DNA of 64,000 nucleotides from Candidatus Caenarcanales bacterium (GCA_020050435.1 JAGVKQ010000027.1:1-64000); one strand, 5' to 3'. Positions 30,734-40,572 are shown, counted from the first letter of the stretch. Notes: a model not told the origin generated them from the letters alone. Numbers and translations are program-made.

Positions 30734-32599
30734 TTATGTACCTGTCTTCCTACGAAAAAAACTATTAATACGTGACTTCTTTTTTTGTTTTTCAACTACT
30801 GGTTTATTTATGGGTTTGATTTCTACTTTCTTTTTGGTTAGCTCCTTGGGAGGGGTGGGTGTAGGCTTAACTTCTACTTTTTTCTTAATTGGCTGGCTGA
30901 CTTGTGGAATTATTGGCTCAATATTTTCTTTCTTCTTAATAGGCTCATTATTTTTTGTAGATTCAATCTTTCCATAGTTCGTGTAAAACACATATCTATT
31001 GTCTGAGCCCCATTTAGATACATTGATTAGAGTTTTACCTTCTAAAAATGTCTTCTTAGTTACAAATGCAAATTTCTTTTCACTATTAATTCTTTCTTGC
31101 AACTTCTTGAAGTTATCAATTTTTCCGATTTTTCTTTTTGCGTAAAAAGTAAGACTTGGTTTTACAATTTGATAAGTAGATATTTCAACATCTCTTGGCA
31201 TGTCTTTTGCAAAAGTTCTTAGTAAGTATTGTGAATGTTTATCTATTTTTGGGAGTAGAAGAGAGATTGATAGGAAATACGTTAGAAAAAATGTAGAAAG
31301 AATTATCGTAAACGTCAATGATAAATCTTTCTGACTACTTGCCCACGCCATGCTGACTCCGACAAATAATAAGAAAGCAAGAGTTAAAATCTGGAAATCT
31401 AGCTTTAATGTTTTTAATTCTCTTGGCATTATTATATTTAACTGAAATAAGCAAACATATAAAAGAATGATACAAATTAAAAAGAAAACACCTAAACCAA
31501 TAACTACCCCTAAATTGCTTTTACCTTTTTTTATTAACCCATCAAACCATATTGCTACTAATATGCTTAGCGCTGGAAATACAGGAAGAATATAGGTCAA
31601 AAGCTTTGTTTTGCTGACGCTGAAAAAGAGAAAAATTACGAGGAACCACCAAAAACAAAACCATGGCACTTGATCTTTTGAAGATGTTTGTAAAACTCTA
31701 AGACCTCTTTTGAAAAGAGACCAGATTGATTGTGGTAAGAAAAATATCCAAGGTAAAAACCCGATTAATACAACAGGTATAAAATAGAAATAATTTCCTT
31801 TATGTCCTGAAACCACCTTTGTGTATCTATCAAAATTGTGTAATCCAAAAAATGTATTTGTGAAATCTCCATTTGTAGCATTGTGAACAGCAATGTACCA
31901 AGGGAGAATCAATGCTATAAATAAAAGAAACCCGACCCAAAAAGCTTTACTTTTTAAGAAGTAATCCGTTTTCCCAATCCACCAGAAAAAGGGTAAGAAT
32001 GTAAGTGAAACTAAAACAATACTCACAGGTCCTTTTGTTAAAAAGGCACAAGCAAGAAAGATAAAGCCAAGCAAATACCAATAAGTAAATTCTTTTATTT
32101 GATGTTTGAAAACCTTATGAGAATTAAGAATTTGATCATACCCAAGAAAAAAACAGAAAAAAGCAGAAGATATAAAACAGGATAAGGTCATATCTGTTAC
32201 GGAAAATCTTGCAAGTGCTGCAAACTCAAGGGACGACATTAGTATAAGTGAGCCAATTAATGCACATGTAGACCCGTAAAATCTATTGAGAAAAGTATAT
32301 AAGAAATAAACACAAATTAATGCACATAGAACTGATGGTAGTCTGGCACTAAATTCATTTACTCCAAAAGCAGCCATGCTAAGGGCTTCAAGCCAGTAGA
32401 AAAAAACTGGTTTATCATATCTGACTACATAATTAAAATATGGAACTATCCAATCCCCTGACTCAAGCATTTCTCTGCCTGCCTCTGCATATCTAGGTTC
32501 ATCTACATCAAGCAATCCGATGTTTCCAAGGAAAAAGAAATAAAGGACAATAAATGCCAAGAGAGAAATGCTTAATACTAGACCTAAGTTTCTTTTCAC
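30734..32599 (-). CDS. ArnT/PMT-type membrane glycosyltransferase with Lys/Pro-rich tail
   Basis: The 621-residue polytopic GT-C enzyme carries the family motif NIGLLDVDEPRYAEAGREMLESGDWIVP (acidic pair for catalysis) and RYDKPVFFYWLEALSMAAFGVNEFSARLPS. About 12 hydrophobic segments follow. These transfer sugars from polyprenyl phosphate, as ArnT does to lipid A or others do to proteins. After the last membrane segment and a soluble part comes a tail of roughly 75 residues, low in complexity and rich in Lys, Pro and Glu (PIKKKENIEPIIPQ; KVEVKPTPTPPKELTKKK), ending RRKTGT. That tail is unusual for the family. The gene starts 1 bp upstream of... lepA's end side, with lepA transcribed before it. 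Confidence 0.85.
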   Translation of the reverse strand: MKRNLGLVLSISLLAFIVLYFFFLGNIGLLDVDEPRYAEAGREMLESGDWIVPYFNYVVRYDKPVFFYWLEALSMAAFGVNEFSARLPSVLCALICVYFLYTFLNRFYGSTCALIGSLILMSSLEFAALARFSVTDMTLSCFISSAFFCFFLGYDQILNSHKVFKHQIKEFTYWYLLGFIFLACAFLTKGPVSIVLVSLTFLPFFWWIGKTDYFLKSKAFWVGFLLFIALILPWYIAVHNATNGDFTNTFFGLHNFDRYTKVVSGHKGNYFYFIPVVLIGFLPWIFFLPQSIWSLFKRGLRVLQTSSKDQVPWFCFWWFLVIFLFFSVSKTKLLTYILPVFPALSILVAIWFDGLIKKGKSNLGVVIGLGVFFLICIILLYVCLFQLNIIMPRELKTLKLDFQILTLAFLLFVGVSMAWASSQKDLSLTFTIILSTFFLTYFLSISLLLPKIDKHSQYLLRTFAKDMPRDVEISTYQIVKPSLTFYAKRKIGKIDNFKKLQERINSEKKFAFVTKKTFLEGKTLINVSKWGSDNRYVFYTNYGKIESTKNNEPIKKKENIEPIIPQVSQPIKKKVEVKPTPTPPKELTKKKVEIKPINKPVVEKQKKKSRINSFFRRKTGT

Positions 32600-32600
32600 C

Positions 32601-34403
32601 TTATTCGCCTTCGAGTTTAAGTACAGCCATAAATGCTTCCTGAGGGATTTCTACTCTTCCAACAGATTTCATTCTTTTTTTACCTTCTTTTTGTTTCTCA
32701 AGAAGTTTTTTCTTTCTGGTTATATCTCCACCATAGCATTTTGCAATAACATTTTTCTTTACTGCGCTCACTGTTTCTCTAGCTACAACTTTCCCACCAA
32801 TAGCAGCCTGTATCGGGACTTCAAAAAGTTGTCGCGGAATTAATTCTCTCAACTTGCTAGTAAGCAATCTACCAAAATAAGGAGCTTTATCTGAATGTAC
32901 AATGGCTGAAAGTGCATCCACTGGTTCTCCAGCTATTAAAACATCTAATTTTACAAGCTTTGATTCTCTGTATCCTATAAGCTCATAGTCCATGCTTGCA
33001 TAGCCTTTTGAACGAGATTTTAATCCATCAAAAAAATCAGTAATAATTTCTGCAAGTGGCATGTCATACGTTAGCTGAACTCTTTTTGTGTCGATATATT
33101 TCATATCTTTAAAAACGCCACGTCTTGCCTGGCAAAGCTCCATTACATTGCCCACAAATTCGTTTGGAAGAAAAATGTGTAGTAAAACAAAAGGCTCTTC
33201 AATTTTTTCTCTGTGGTTTGCATCAGGTAAAAAAGCAGGATTTTCTATTTCTATAACTTCACCCTTATGTTTTGTGACTCTGTAAATTACACTTGGGGCA
33301 GTAGCAATTAAGTTTAGTTTATATTCTCTTTCCAGCCTTTCCTGAGCTACTTCCATGTGTAGTAATCCAAGAAATCCACATCTAAATCCAAGACCAAGCG
33401 CTCCAGATGATTCAGGTTCATAGCTAATAGAGCTATCATTTAATTTTAATTTTTCAAGAGCATCTTTTAAAACAGGATATTGATCAGCATCAATTGGATA
33501 TAATCCACAAAATACCATAGGTACAGCAGGCCTATATCCTATCAATGGTTCTGTAGCTCTATTTGATGTAGTCGTAACAGTGTCACCCACTAGTGAGCTT
33601 ACTTCTTTAATAAAACCAGCCAAATATCCAACTTCCCCAGCTTTTAATTCTTTTTGTGGAAGTTGTCCAGGATTTAAATACCCAAGTTCACTTACAATAA
33701 ATTTTTTCTCATTAGCCATGAAAGATATTTCATCACCAACTTTGATTCTTCCATCAAACATTCTAAAATAAACAATAATACCTCTGTAACTTTCAAAATA
33801 ACTATCAAAAATTAATCCTCTTGGAGGTAAATCAATGGTATTTCTCGGAGGTGGAATATACTTTACTACTGCTTCTAATACTTGATCAATGTTTAAACCT
33901 GTTTTTGCACTTATGTAGATGACATTTGATGTATCAATTCCTATCAAGTCTTCAATTTCTTTTTTTACTCTTTCAGGTTCTGCACCAGGTAAATCAACTT
34001 TATTTATTATGGGAATGATTTCAAGTTTATTTTCTAATGCAAGATAAACATTTGCTAATGTTTGTGCTTCAACGCCTTGACTGGCATCTACGATTAAGAG
34101 CGCTCCTTCACATGCAGCCAGACTTCTTGACACTTCATAGGTAAAATCTACGTGACCAGGAGTATCTATAAGATTTAAAACATAATCTTGCCCATCATTT
34201 GCTTTATATTCCATTCTGGCTGTCTGAAGTTTTATTGTGATGCCTCTTTCACGTTCAAGATCCATGTTATCCAGAACTTGTGCCTTCATTTCTCTTTTTG
34301 AAATTGCACCAGTAGTTTCAAGTAATCTATCTGCAAGAGTAGATTTCCCATGATCAATATGGGCAATAATACAAAAGTTGCGAATGTTTAACTTAGTCGA
34401 CAT
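32601..34403 (-). CDS. lepA: Elongation factor 4 (LepA)
   Basis: The 600-residue translational GTPase back-translocates or remodels ribosomes. The track start is a TTG at 34418; the ATG at 34403 ([22 protein letters not shown]) is the family start. G1 is [11 protein letters not shown]2 is [11 protein letters not shown]3 is [10 protein letters not shown], and G4 is NKVDLPGA. The LepA-specific C-terminal domain has [27 protein letters not shown] and [26 protein letters not shown], and the total length is normal. It diverges from yvcK. The ArnT-like gene starts 1 bp after its stop, suggesting shared transcription. Confidence 0.97.
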   Translation of the reverse strand: MSTKLNIRNFCIIAHIDHGKSTLADRLLETTGAISKREMKAQVLDNMDLERERGITIKLQTARMEYKANDGQDYVLNLIDTPGHVDFTYEVSRSLAACEGALLIVDASQGVEAQTLANVYLALENKLEIIPIINKVDLPGAEPERVKKEIEDLIGIDTSNVIYISAKTGLNIDQVLEAVVKYIPPPRNTIDLPPRGLIFDSYFESYRGIIVYFRMFDGRIKVGDEISFMANEKKFIVSELGYLNPGQLPQKELKAGEVGYLAGFIKEVSSLVGDTVTTTSNRATEPLIGYRPAVPMVFCGLYPIDADQYPVLKDALEKLKLNDSSISYEPESSGALGLGFRCGFLGLLHMEVAQERLEREYKLNLIATAPSVIYRVTKHKGEVIEIENPAFLPDANHREKIEEPFVLLHIFLPNEFVGNVMELCQARRGVFKDMKYIDTKRVQLTYDMPLAEIITDFFDGLKSRSKGYASMDYELIGYRESKLVKLDVLIAGEPVDALSAIVHSDKAPYFGRLLTSKLRELIPRQLFEVPIQAAIGGKVVARETVSAVKKNVIAKCYGGDITRKKKLLEKQKEGKKRMKSVGRVEIPQEAFMAVLKLEGE

Positions 34404-34507
34404 AAAATTTCCAGTCAAAAGATGACAGTCTTTTATTATAGAGTATTTCGTATATTTAAAGTACTGGTGTAAGATTTTGATTAGTACGCTATACGCTATT
34501 TCTTAGT

Positions 34508-34513
34508 TATAAT
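34508..34513 (+). promoter_or_regulatory. Putative -10 of yvcK with very short leader
   Basis: TATAAT lies 13 nt before the yvcK ATG, and no Shine-Dalgarno sequence is present between them. Transcription would begin about 7 nt before the start codon. A direct repeat, TACGCTA twice (34485-34498), lies in the -35 region. Confidence 0.45.
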
Positions 34514-34526
34514 AAGTAATGCATTT

Positions 34527-35870
34527 ATGGCAAATAAACAAGAAATAAATATTAGGCGATATCTTTTACCTGGTTTAAAAAAATGGATTTTGACAGGACT
34601 TGTGGGACTTGTAATTGGTGTACTTGGCTTAGCCCTTTTTTTTGATTTAAGACCTGTTACAAGATTAGGAAGTTTACTTAGGTCATTTCTTGAGACTTTA
34701 GCAGGAATTTTCCCTCCACAAATCTCAGGTGCAATAGCAATTCTTCTTTGTATTGTAATGATTACTTACGCTCTTATTAAAGCCAGTAATCAAATTGTCA
34801 AAGCTTTAGATCCAAATCTTGCTGACAAATCTGTACTTGATGCTCTAGATCAAGTCCATTCTTTAAGTCGCGGTGTAAAAATAGTAGCTATAGGTGGTGG
34901 AACTGGACTAAGCACTTTACTTTCAGGTTTAAAACATTACACTTCAAATATCACTGCAATTGTTACCGTGGCAGATGATGGTGGAAGTTCTGGAAGACTT
35001 AGAGAAGAGCTTGGAATTATTCCTCCAGGAGATATTAGAAATTGCATAGCAGCTTTAGCTGATGAAGATAAAATAATCACTGAACTTTTTCAATATCGTT
35101 TCACGAGTGGGCAAAATCTTGAAGGGCATAGTTTTGGAAATTTATTTTTATCTGCTCTGAGTGAAGTAATGGGTGGGGATTTTATAAAAGCTGTAAAAGC
35201 AGCTACTCTTATTTTAAGAAGCCGTGGAATGGTATTACCATCATCTCCTGAGCCTATGAAAATAATTGCTGAGATGGAAGATGGAAGAATTATTGAAGGT
35301 GAGTCGAAAATCCCTGAAGCAAATGGAAGAATAAAAAGAATTTATTGTGAACCTGAAAAGCCTAAAGTACAGCAAGAAGCTATTGATGCATTGTTAAATG
35401 CAGAATTAATAATTTTTGGACCAGGAAGTTTGTATACATCTATTATTCCTAATTTATTAGTTACTGATATTGTGAAAGCTATTAAAAAATCTCCTGCTCA
35501 TAAACTTTATGTTTGTAATATCATGACTCAACCTGGAGAAACTACGGGTTATAAAATTAGTGATCACTTGAAAGCTTTAATTCAGCATTCAGGAGAAAAA
35601 GATTTAATAGAAGTTGTAATTGCTAGTGACAGATACCCTAAAAGATTATTAGAAAAATATAAAGAAAAAGGACAAGAGCCTGTATTGATTGATGCTGAAG
35701 AGGTTCAAAAACTTGGAGTTAGGGTAGTAGCGAGAAATCTTATAAAAGAAGAAGATTTAGTTAGGCATGATCCTGCTTTATTAACAAGAGCAATTTTACT
35801 TTGGTATAAAAGATGGCAAAAGTATCCTGTTAAGAAAATTGAAGAAGAAAAGACAATGGTAGGACTATAA
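34527..35870 (+). CDS. yvcK: YvcK/GlmR-family protein with N-terminal membrane anchor
   Basis: The 447-residue CofD-like fold protein binds UDP-sugars and regulates carbon flow to peptidoglycan in Bacillus. The core starts at VKIVAIGGGTGLSTLLSGLK (about 116). It then has IVTVADDGGSSGRLREELGIIPPGDIRNCIAALA, ELFQYRF...LEGHSFGNLFLSAL, and FGPGSLYTSIIPNLLV. Unlike the roughly 320-residue Bacillus protein, it has about 110 extra N-terminal residues with two hydrophobic segments (WILTGLVGLVIGVLGLALFF and ISGAIAILLCIVMITYALI). I recall this form from cyanobacteria. A very short leader and no ribosome site suggest near-leaderless translation. Confidence 0.93.
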   Translation: MANKQEINIRRYLLPGLKKWILTGLVGLVIGVLGLALFFDLRPVTRLGSLLRSFLETLAGIFPPQISGAIAILLCIVMITYALIKASNQIVKALDPNLADKSVLDALDQVHSLSRGVKIVAIGGGTGLSTLLSGLKHYTSNITAIVTVADDGGSSGRLREELGIIPPGDIRNCIAALADEDKIITELFQYRFTSGQNLEGHSFGNLFLSALSEVMGGDFIKAVKAATLILRSRGMVLPSSPEPMKIIAEMEDGRIIEGESKIPEANGRIKRIYCEPEKPKVQQEAIDALLNAELIIFGPGSLYTSIIPNLLVTDIVKAIKKSPAHKLYVCNIMTQPGETTGYKISDHLKALIQHSGEKDLIEVVIASDRYPKRLLEKYKEKGQEPVLIDAEEVQKLGVRVVARNLIKEEDLVRHDPALLTRAILLWYKRWQKYPVKKIEEEKTMVGL

Positions 35871-35907
35871 AGATTATGCTAAATTCTTATTTATTAGGAG
35901 AGTGCTC

Positions 35908-36720
35908 ATGTCAAACTACTGGTTAGAAGAATTAATATCAAATCCAAGAGATTTTATAGATAGTTTTTACAAACAAGGCAAATACTATCAAAAAATTAGA
36001 AGTTGGGATAAGAGTAATAAAAAAAGAAAAGTCCCTAGAACATATTTTGTTTTTACCTTGGATGAAGAGGATGCTAAAAAAAATGCTACTTTTTCTACAT
36101 ATGAATTTGGAATAAAAGAACATATGATAAATAGAGGCTATCTCTGTAAAGCAGCTAGTCTTATGCCGCTCACCCCTTTGAAATATAATTTATTAAAATT
36201 AGCAGGTGTACAAATAGAAGAAGATGTTTTTATCGCTCCAGAAATAACCCTTGATGGTGTTTTAAGAGGCTGGACAAGATTTAGAAGAGGTTCATCCATA
36301 GGCTGGGGTACAAGATGTTTTAATCATCTTTTTGAAGAAGATGGAAAGATTATAGTTGGATATATTGATGTCGGTGAAGAAGCTTCTATCGGTGGTTTTG
36401 TCTCTATAACTCCAGGAGTTGTTATCGGTAAAAAAGCAAATATAGGTGCAGAAGTAAAACTTGGACCAGGAGTTCATGTAGGAGATCATGCAAAAGTAGG
36501 TGCTGGGTCTATAATCACTCCATTTGTAACCATTGGAGAAGGGGCTGAAGTCATGATGGGCAGTGTAGTTACAGTGAATGTACCTCCTCATTCTAAGGTT
36601 CAGGGGAATCCAGCTAAAATTGTCCAAGATCAGATAAGAGATCGTAAACCAAAGCTTGATTTAATTATTAATCCAAATATGGAAATAGAACATATAGATA
36701 AAACGAATAAATCAAGCTGA
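35908..36720 (+). CDS. Hexapeptide-repeat (left-handed beta-helix) acyltransferase
   Basis: The start at 35908 (MSNYWLEELISNPRDF) has AGGAG 7 nt upstream; the track GTG at 35902 is too close to it. The 270-residue protein has a helical N-terminal region. From about residue 110, hexapeptide repeats follow: IEEDVFIAPEITLDGVLRG, IDVGEEASIGGFVSITPGVVIGKKANIGAEVKLGPGVHVGDHAKVGAGSIITP. The end is the usual VPPHSKVQGNPAKIV of O-acetyltransferases. It probably acylates a sugar or surface polymer. It follows yvcK by 37 bp. Its stop overlaps that of the convergent gene by 9 bp. Confidence 0.85.
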   Translation: MSNYWLEELISNPRDFIDSFYKQGKYYQKIRSWDKSNKKRKVPRTYFVFTLDEEDAKKNATFSTYEFGIKEHMINRGYLCKAASLMPLTPLKYNLLKLAGVQIEEDVFIAPEITLDGVLRGWTRFRRGSSIGWGTRCFNHLFEEDGKIIVGYIDVGEEASIGGFVSITPGVVIGKKANIGAEVKLGPGVHVGDHAKVGAGSIITPFVTIGEGAEVMMGSVVTVNVPPHSKVQGNPAKIVQDQIRDRKPKLDLIINPNMEIEHIDKTNKSS

Positions 36721-37773
36721 TGCAATTGTTGATTTTTCTATAGTAAGTTTGTTCTTGAGTTCTTGGGTGCTAGCAAGTCTTATTTTGTCAGCAGCAGCTA
36801 TTAAATCATTTTGCTTGTCTTGTTCTTTAGCTTCTTTTTCTTTGTGTGTTCCGCTTAATCTTTGTGCATCAGTAAGAGTTTTATCAGCCTCTCCTTCTAC
36901 GGGATTTCCTATTTGTTCTATTATTTCATCTGATGCCTCATATTCTGTAGTTTCTTCACAACTTGTATGTTCAAAACTGAGTTCACCTAAGCCGTCATCA
37001 ACTATATTTCCGTCAGCATCTTCAAAGTGGAAAGATGTGGTGGTAACTTCAGTAGTAGTTGTGTTAAAAGCTGTTAGATTTTCAATATGATGATCTGATA
37101 AGTGGCATTCACCATTACAAGCTGATTGGGGAATACCACCAGAAAGAATCCCGCTGAGTGCTGTTGCTGCATCTTTGTTTCCATTTTTAGCTTGCACTTT
37201 TGCATCGTACTGAGCATGTGCAACTTCTAGCTGAAGACAAGATCCTGCTAAAGCTTTAGCTTCAGGTGTTTGTAAGGACCCCATAATATTTATTAGTGAG
37301 GCAACTACAACGTTAGGAAAGCTGCCACCCATTGCCATTAAAACTCTTTCAATTTCTTGGCTTGCTCTAGAACTTTGTAAGCGTGAATTGAGCATTGCAC
37401 TAAGCATTTTAGAGTCATCATTATGAACACTTCCTAGAGCTTCAGAAAGTTTTTGTTTGTCTGGACACTTATGTGTTTTTGTTTCAGAACACACAACTTT
37501 GTGTCCTCTTGCAAGTGCTTTTGCTATTCTTTCCCCATGCTCTGGGTGTTCTAAAACTGTGGAAACTTCAGCAGCTGGAATACCAGCATCAATTAATGCA
37601 CCTGCAGCAGACTTTCCAACTCTAGCCTGATCAAATGGTGAGTCTTCTATTCTTCCAAAAGATTCAAAAGTAGGTTCCTTCTTTTCTTTTTCTTTTTCTG
37701 CAGGCTTAGGTTTTCCAACAAGCTCAATTGCTGGTGGCTTTGTTAGGCCTGAATTACTTACTGAATTTGACAT
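36712..37773 (-). CDS. Ala/Glu-rich protein of unknown function
   Basis: The 353-residue protein has no signal peptide or membrane segment. A disordered Pro/Lys/Glu-rich start (KPKPAEKEKEKKEPTFESF) leads to a helical Ala-rich centre (AAGALIDAGIPAAEVSTVLEHPEHGERIAKALARGH). Cys pairs are scattered (VVCSETKTHKCPDK; SACNGECHLSDHH), the latter with nearby His that could bind metal. A Thr-rich stretch (NTTTTEVTTTSFHFED) and a charged C-terminal helix follow. I do not recognise the family. The N-terminal half resembles small helical repeats but no period is certain. It is expressed alone. Confidence 0.55.
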   Translation of the reverse strand: MSNSVSNSGLTKPPAIELVGKPKPAEKEKEKKEPTFESFGRIEDSPFDQARVGKSAAGALIDAGIPAAEVSTVLEHPEHGERIAKALARGHKVVCSETKTHKCPDKQKLSEALGSVHNDDSKMLSAMLNSRLQSSRASQEIERVLMAMGGSFPNVVVASLINIMGSLQTPEAKALAGSCLQLEVAHAQYDAKVQAKNGNKDAATALSGILSGGIPQSACNGECHLSDHHIENLTAFNTTTTEVTTTSFHFEDADGNIVDDGLGELSFEHTSCEETTEYEASDEIIEQIGNPVEGEADKTLTDAQRLSGTHKEKEAKEQDKQNDLIAAADKIRLASTQELKNKLTIEKSTIASA

Positions 37774-37934
37774 ATAAATTTCTTCTCACGATAAATAAAC
37801 ATTATCTATATCTTCTATAGATAGAATGGCTTATTTGAATTGATTTTGACAAGGTTAGTTTAAGATATGTTTAAGGAAGCGTTCTAATTAATAAATAAGG
37901 GTCAGTTTTAATCTTAATTTAAGATTCTTGCGTT

Positions 37935-37960
37935 GTCATCCCCGCGAAAGCGGGGATCGA
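37935..37960. repeat. GTCATCCCCGC repeat unit
   Basis: GTCATCCCCGC-gaaa-GCGGGGATCGA is a hairpin of the same kind as the left half of the compound repeat at 25146. It lies in the 294-bp gap between the orphan Ala-rich gene and ispE. Confidence 0.8.
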
Positions 37961-37964
37961 CAAT

Positions 37965-38063
37965 TGTCATTGCGAGCCCTGAATGAAATGAAGGGCGTGG
38001 CAATCTCATTTTGCATTATTGAATTGTGAGATTGCTTCGGGCTTTTAGCCCTCGCAATGACAC
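37965..38063. repeat. Long inverted pair of GTCATTGCGAG repeats
   Basis: The left arm begins GTCATTGCGAGCCCTGAATG and ends GTGGCAATCTCA. The right arm is its inverted relative, TGAGATTGCTTCGGG to CTCGCAATGAC. The two form a hairpin of about 99 bp with arms of 35-45 bp. The inner part of each arm has its own small hairpin (CCCT...AGGG; GGGCttttaGCCC). The end is next to the ispE stop. Confidence 0.85.
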
Positions 38064-38067
38064 GTTC

Positions 38068-38868
38068 TCATCTGATTCCATAGACAGCAGAGCCAGAGCC
38101 ACATAAATTCACTGTTTTATAGCCCTCTTTTATAAGTTCATTCCTAATCTTTAATAGCTCTGGATAATAGGAAAAAACTACCATTTCAAAGTCATTAAAT
38201 GTATTTTTAAACAATAATTCTTTATCTCCAGTTTTTAAAGCTTGAATTATTGATTCTATTTCTTTTTTGTGATCAGCTATAAATTCTCTAGAGTCTATTT
38301 GTTCATAAGCCCATTTTGTGGAAATAGAAATACCTTCAGGTTTTATTATTTTAACTTCTAAGTCTAAATTATTTTCTATAGTTTCAAGAATCTCGCCTCT
38401 TCCTTTTCCTAAACAAGTCCCACCATAAATAAAAAAAGGAACATCTGATCCGAGTTCACTAGCTAATAAAAGCAACTCAGTTTTGTTTAGTGGATTCCTA
38501 AGTAGAGTGTTTAAGCCTTTTAATACTGTGGCTGCATTTGAGCTTCCCCCACCAAGACCGGCTTCTGCAGGAATGTTTTTATTTATTTTAATATTGCATA
38601 TTCCTGTGGTTCTAGTTTTATTAAAAAACAAATTAGTAGCTTTAGTCGTTAGATTTTTTTCTGAAGGAATTAAATCGTTTAAGTTATCTTCTGTAAAAGA
38701 TGAGGTTACACTAGTATTTTTATCTTCTTGAAAGCTAATTTCTATCTCGTCATAGAGATTTTTATTCTCAAGAAAAACTGTTTCTATATCATGAAATCCA
38801 TCTTCTCTTTGTTCTTTTATCCAAAGACCTAGATTTACTTTACTGAAGGATTTTAAAGTCAGCATCAA
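38068..38868 (-). CDS. ispE: 4-diphosphocytidyl-2-C-methyl-D-erythritol kinase (IspE)
   Basis: This GHMP kinase of the MEP isoprenoid pathway has 266 residues, slightly short. It starts MMLTLKSFSKVNLGLWIKEQREDGFHDIETVF, the usual K-x-N-L-G-L...DG-H motif. The ATP loop is IPAEAGLGGGSSNAATVLKGLN, and the third motif is NLCGSGSAVYGI at the C-terminus. LGSDVPFFIYGGTCLGKGRGE is also specific to IspE. Together with ispD at 51167 it shows an MEP pathway. It overlaps ftsX by 4 bp, so the order is ftsE-ftsX-ispE on the minus strand. Confidence 0.93.
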   Translation of the reverse strand: MMLTLKSFSKVNLGLWIKEQREDGFHDIETVFLENKNLYDEIEISFQEDKNTSVTSSFTEDNLNDLIPSEKNLTTKATNLFFNKTRTTGICNIKINKNIPAEAGLGGGSSNAATVLKGLNTLLRNPLNKTELLLLASELGSDVPFFIYGGTCLGKGRGEILETIENNLDLEVKIIKPEGISISTKWAYEQIDSREFIADHKKEIESIIQALKTGDKELLFKNTFNDFEMVVFSYYPELLKIRNELIKEGYKTVNLCGSGSAVYGIR

Positions 38869-39752
38869 ATTTTCAAGTATTTTCTAGTAGACATATAGCA
38901 TCCTGTGCCTGTAACTACCATTCCTACTACAAGGAGTATGTAATAAATCTGACAAATGTTACTTGCCTGAAATTGTGGTAGCCCTGTAGGAAGTATGCTG
39001 CCTATTAGGTTTTGTGCTGTTTCCCATAGGAATGTTTGAAGTATATATAAAGGAATGATTGCAATGGTAGCGGCAACTACAGCATAAAATACTCCTTGTA
39101 AAACAAGAGGTCCTTTTATATACCAATCATCAACACCCATTAGTCTTAAAACTTCAATTTCATTTTGCCTGGAATGAATTACAAGCTGAATTGTATTTGC
39201 TGTAATTACTATCGTTACCAGACCTAAAAGTACTGAGAGAACAGAACCTGATATCAGTAAAAAGTTCTTAAATTTATTTATAAAGCCTAAAACACCAGGT
39301 GCATAATTTAAATCAATAACACCAGGTAGACTTTTAACTTTTTCAATTGTTGATCCTAGAACGTCAGCTTTTGTAACTCTTACATGAAGCGTACTAGGTA
39401 ATGGATTTGGGAAATCATCACCAATAGTAAAGTTCTTTTTAAACTCAAACCATGCAATATCCCTATCTATAACTTCTACTCTTTTTATGTAGGGTAATTT
39501 ACCTAGATTTAAAGCAAAATCTCTAACATCTACATCGTTAGATAAGTAAACAGAGAACTCCATTTGATCACTAAGTTTTTGACCTATAACTTTTAGACCA
39601 AATGAAACTTGAAGTACAAAACCAAAAATTGCAAGAACTGATGTAAGAATACTAATAACTATCCAGTTAGACCAACCCCCACGCCAAATATCTTGGGTAG
39701 CTTCGTAAAGCATCCTGTAACCTAATCTAAAATTTTGACCGCTTATGTTCAT
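38865..39752 (-). CDS. ftsX: Cell-division membrane protein FtsX
   Basis: The 295-residue membrane protein pairs with the ATPase FtsE to activate peptidoglycan hydrolases at division. It has the first membrane segment WIVISILTSVLAIFGFVLQVSF, then an extracellular domain (QKLSDQMEFSVYLSNDVDVRDFALNLGKLPYI...VEVIDRDIAWFEFKKNF). A C-terminal block has three more membrane segments with FtsX-typical IVITANTIQLVIHSRQNEIEVLRLMGVDDWYI. It starts 7 bp after ftsE. Confidence 0.92.
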   Translation of the reverse strand: MNISGQNFRLGYRMLYEATQDIWRGGWSNWIVISILTSVLAIFGFVLQVSFGLKVIGQKLSDQMEFSVYLSNDVDVRDFALNLGKLPYIKRVEVIDRDIAWFEFKKNFTIGDDFPNPLPSTLHVRVTKADVLGSTIEKVKSLPGVIDLNYAPGVLGFINKFKNFLLISGSVLSVLLGLVTIVITANTIQLVIHSRQNEIEVLRLMGVDDWYIKGPLVLQGVFYAVVAATIAIIPLYILQTFLWETAQNLIGSILPTGLPQFQASNICQIYYILLVVGMVVTGTGCYMSTRKYLKI

Positions 39753-39759
39753 TTTCTTT

Positions 39760-40440
39760 TTAAACTGCGTGGTAACTACCAGATTTTATATCACTAGTAA
39801 TCTTTCCATTTGACATGGTGATTACTCTTTTCTTCATTTGATCGACCATTTGTTGATTGTGAGTAGCAATTAAAACTGTTGTTCCTTTTTGATTTATCTT
39901 TTCTAATAACTGAAATATTTCCATTGATGTATTCGGATCTAAATTTCCAGTAGGCTCATCTGCAATGATTAATGATGGTCCTTGAACAATAGCTCTTGCT
40001 GTACCTACTCTTTGTTGTTCTCCACCAGATAGGTTTTTTGGAAAATCATTTGCTTTATTCGATAAACTTACTACTTTTAGAGCACCATGTACTCTTCTTT
40101 TAATTTCAGCATTATCCATCCCAATTGCAAAAAGAGGATAAGCTATATTTTCAAATGAGGTTTTATTTGGTAATAGTTTAAAGTCTTGAAAAATGATACC
40201 CATTCTTCTTCTTAAAATAGGTGTTTGACCATTTGGAAGTCTTGATACATCTACATTTGACACAAAAACCTGTCCTGACGTAGGTTTCTCTTCTCTGTAG
40301 AGTAATCTTAAAATTGTGGATTTACCTGCTCCACTAGGACCTACAAGAAAAACCATTTCACCACTAGCAATCGAAAAGCTAATATTGTCTAGTGCTCTTA
40401 GCTCGCCGTATATCTTGGTAACATTAATAAACTGGATCAT
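39760..40440 (-). CDS. ftsE: Cell-division ATP-binding protein FtsE
   Basis: This is a 226-residue ABC ATPase. MIQFINVTKIYGELRALDNISFSI starts the domain. Walker A is LVGPSGAGKSTILRLLYREEKPTSG, the Q-loop MGIIFQDFKLLPNKT, the signature LSGGEQQRVGTARAIV, and Walker B LIIADEPTGNLDPNTS. The RRRMGIIFQDFKLL sequence is typical of FtsE. It forms the FtsEX complex with the next gene and is the first gene of the ftsE-ftsX-ispE run. Confidence 0.93.
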   Translation of the reverse strand: MIQFINVTKIYGELRALDNISFSIASGEMVFLVGPSGAGKSTILRLLYREEKPTSGQVFVSNVDVSRLPNGQTPILRRRMGIIFQDFKLLPNKTSFENIAYPLFAIGMDNAEIKRRVHGALKVVSLSNKANDFPKNLSGGEQQRVGTARAIVQGPSLIIADEPTGNLDPNTSMEIFQLLEKINQKGTTVLIATHNQQMVDQMKKRVITMSNGKITSDIKSGSYHAV

Positions 40441-40572
40441 TTTTATATCTTTGGGTATTTCTTAGGTATTTCTTGAAATAGCCTCTACTCTTTTTAATGT
40501 TAACACGGAAATCATGCTGATTTCTTAGTTTACGCCCGAGAGTAAAAAAAGTAAAATTCATAAGAACTAAAA

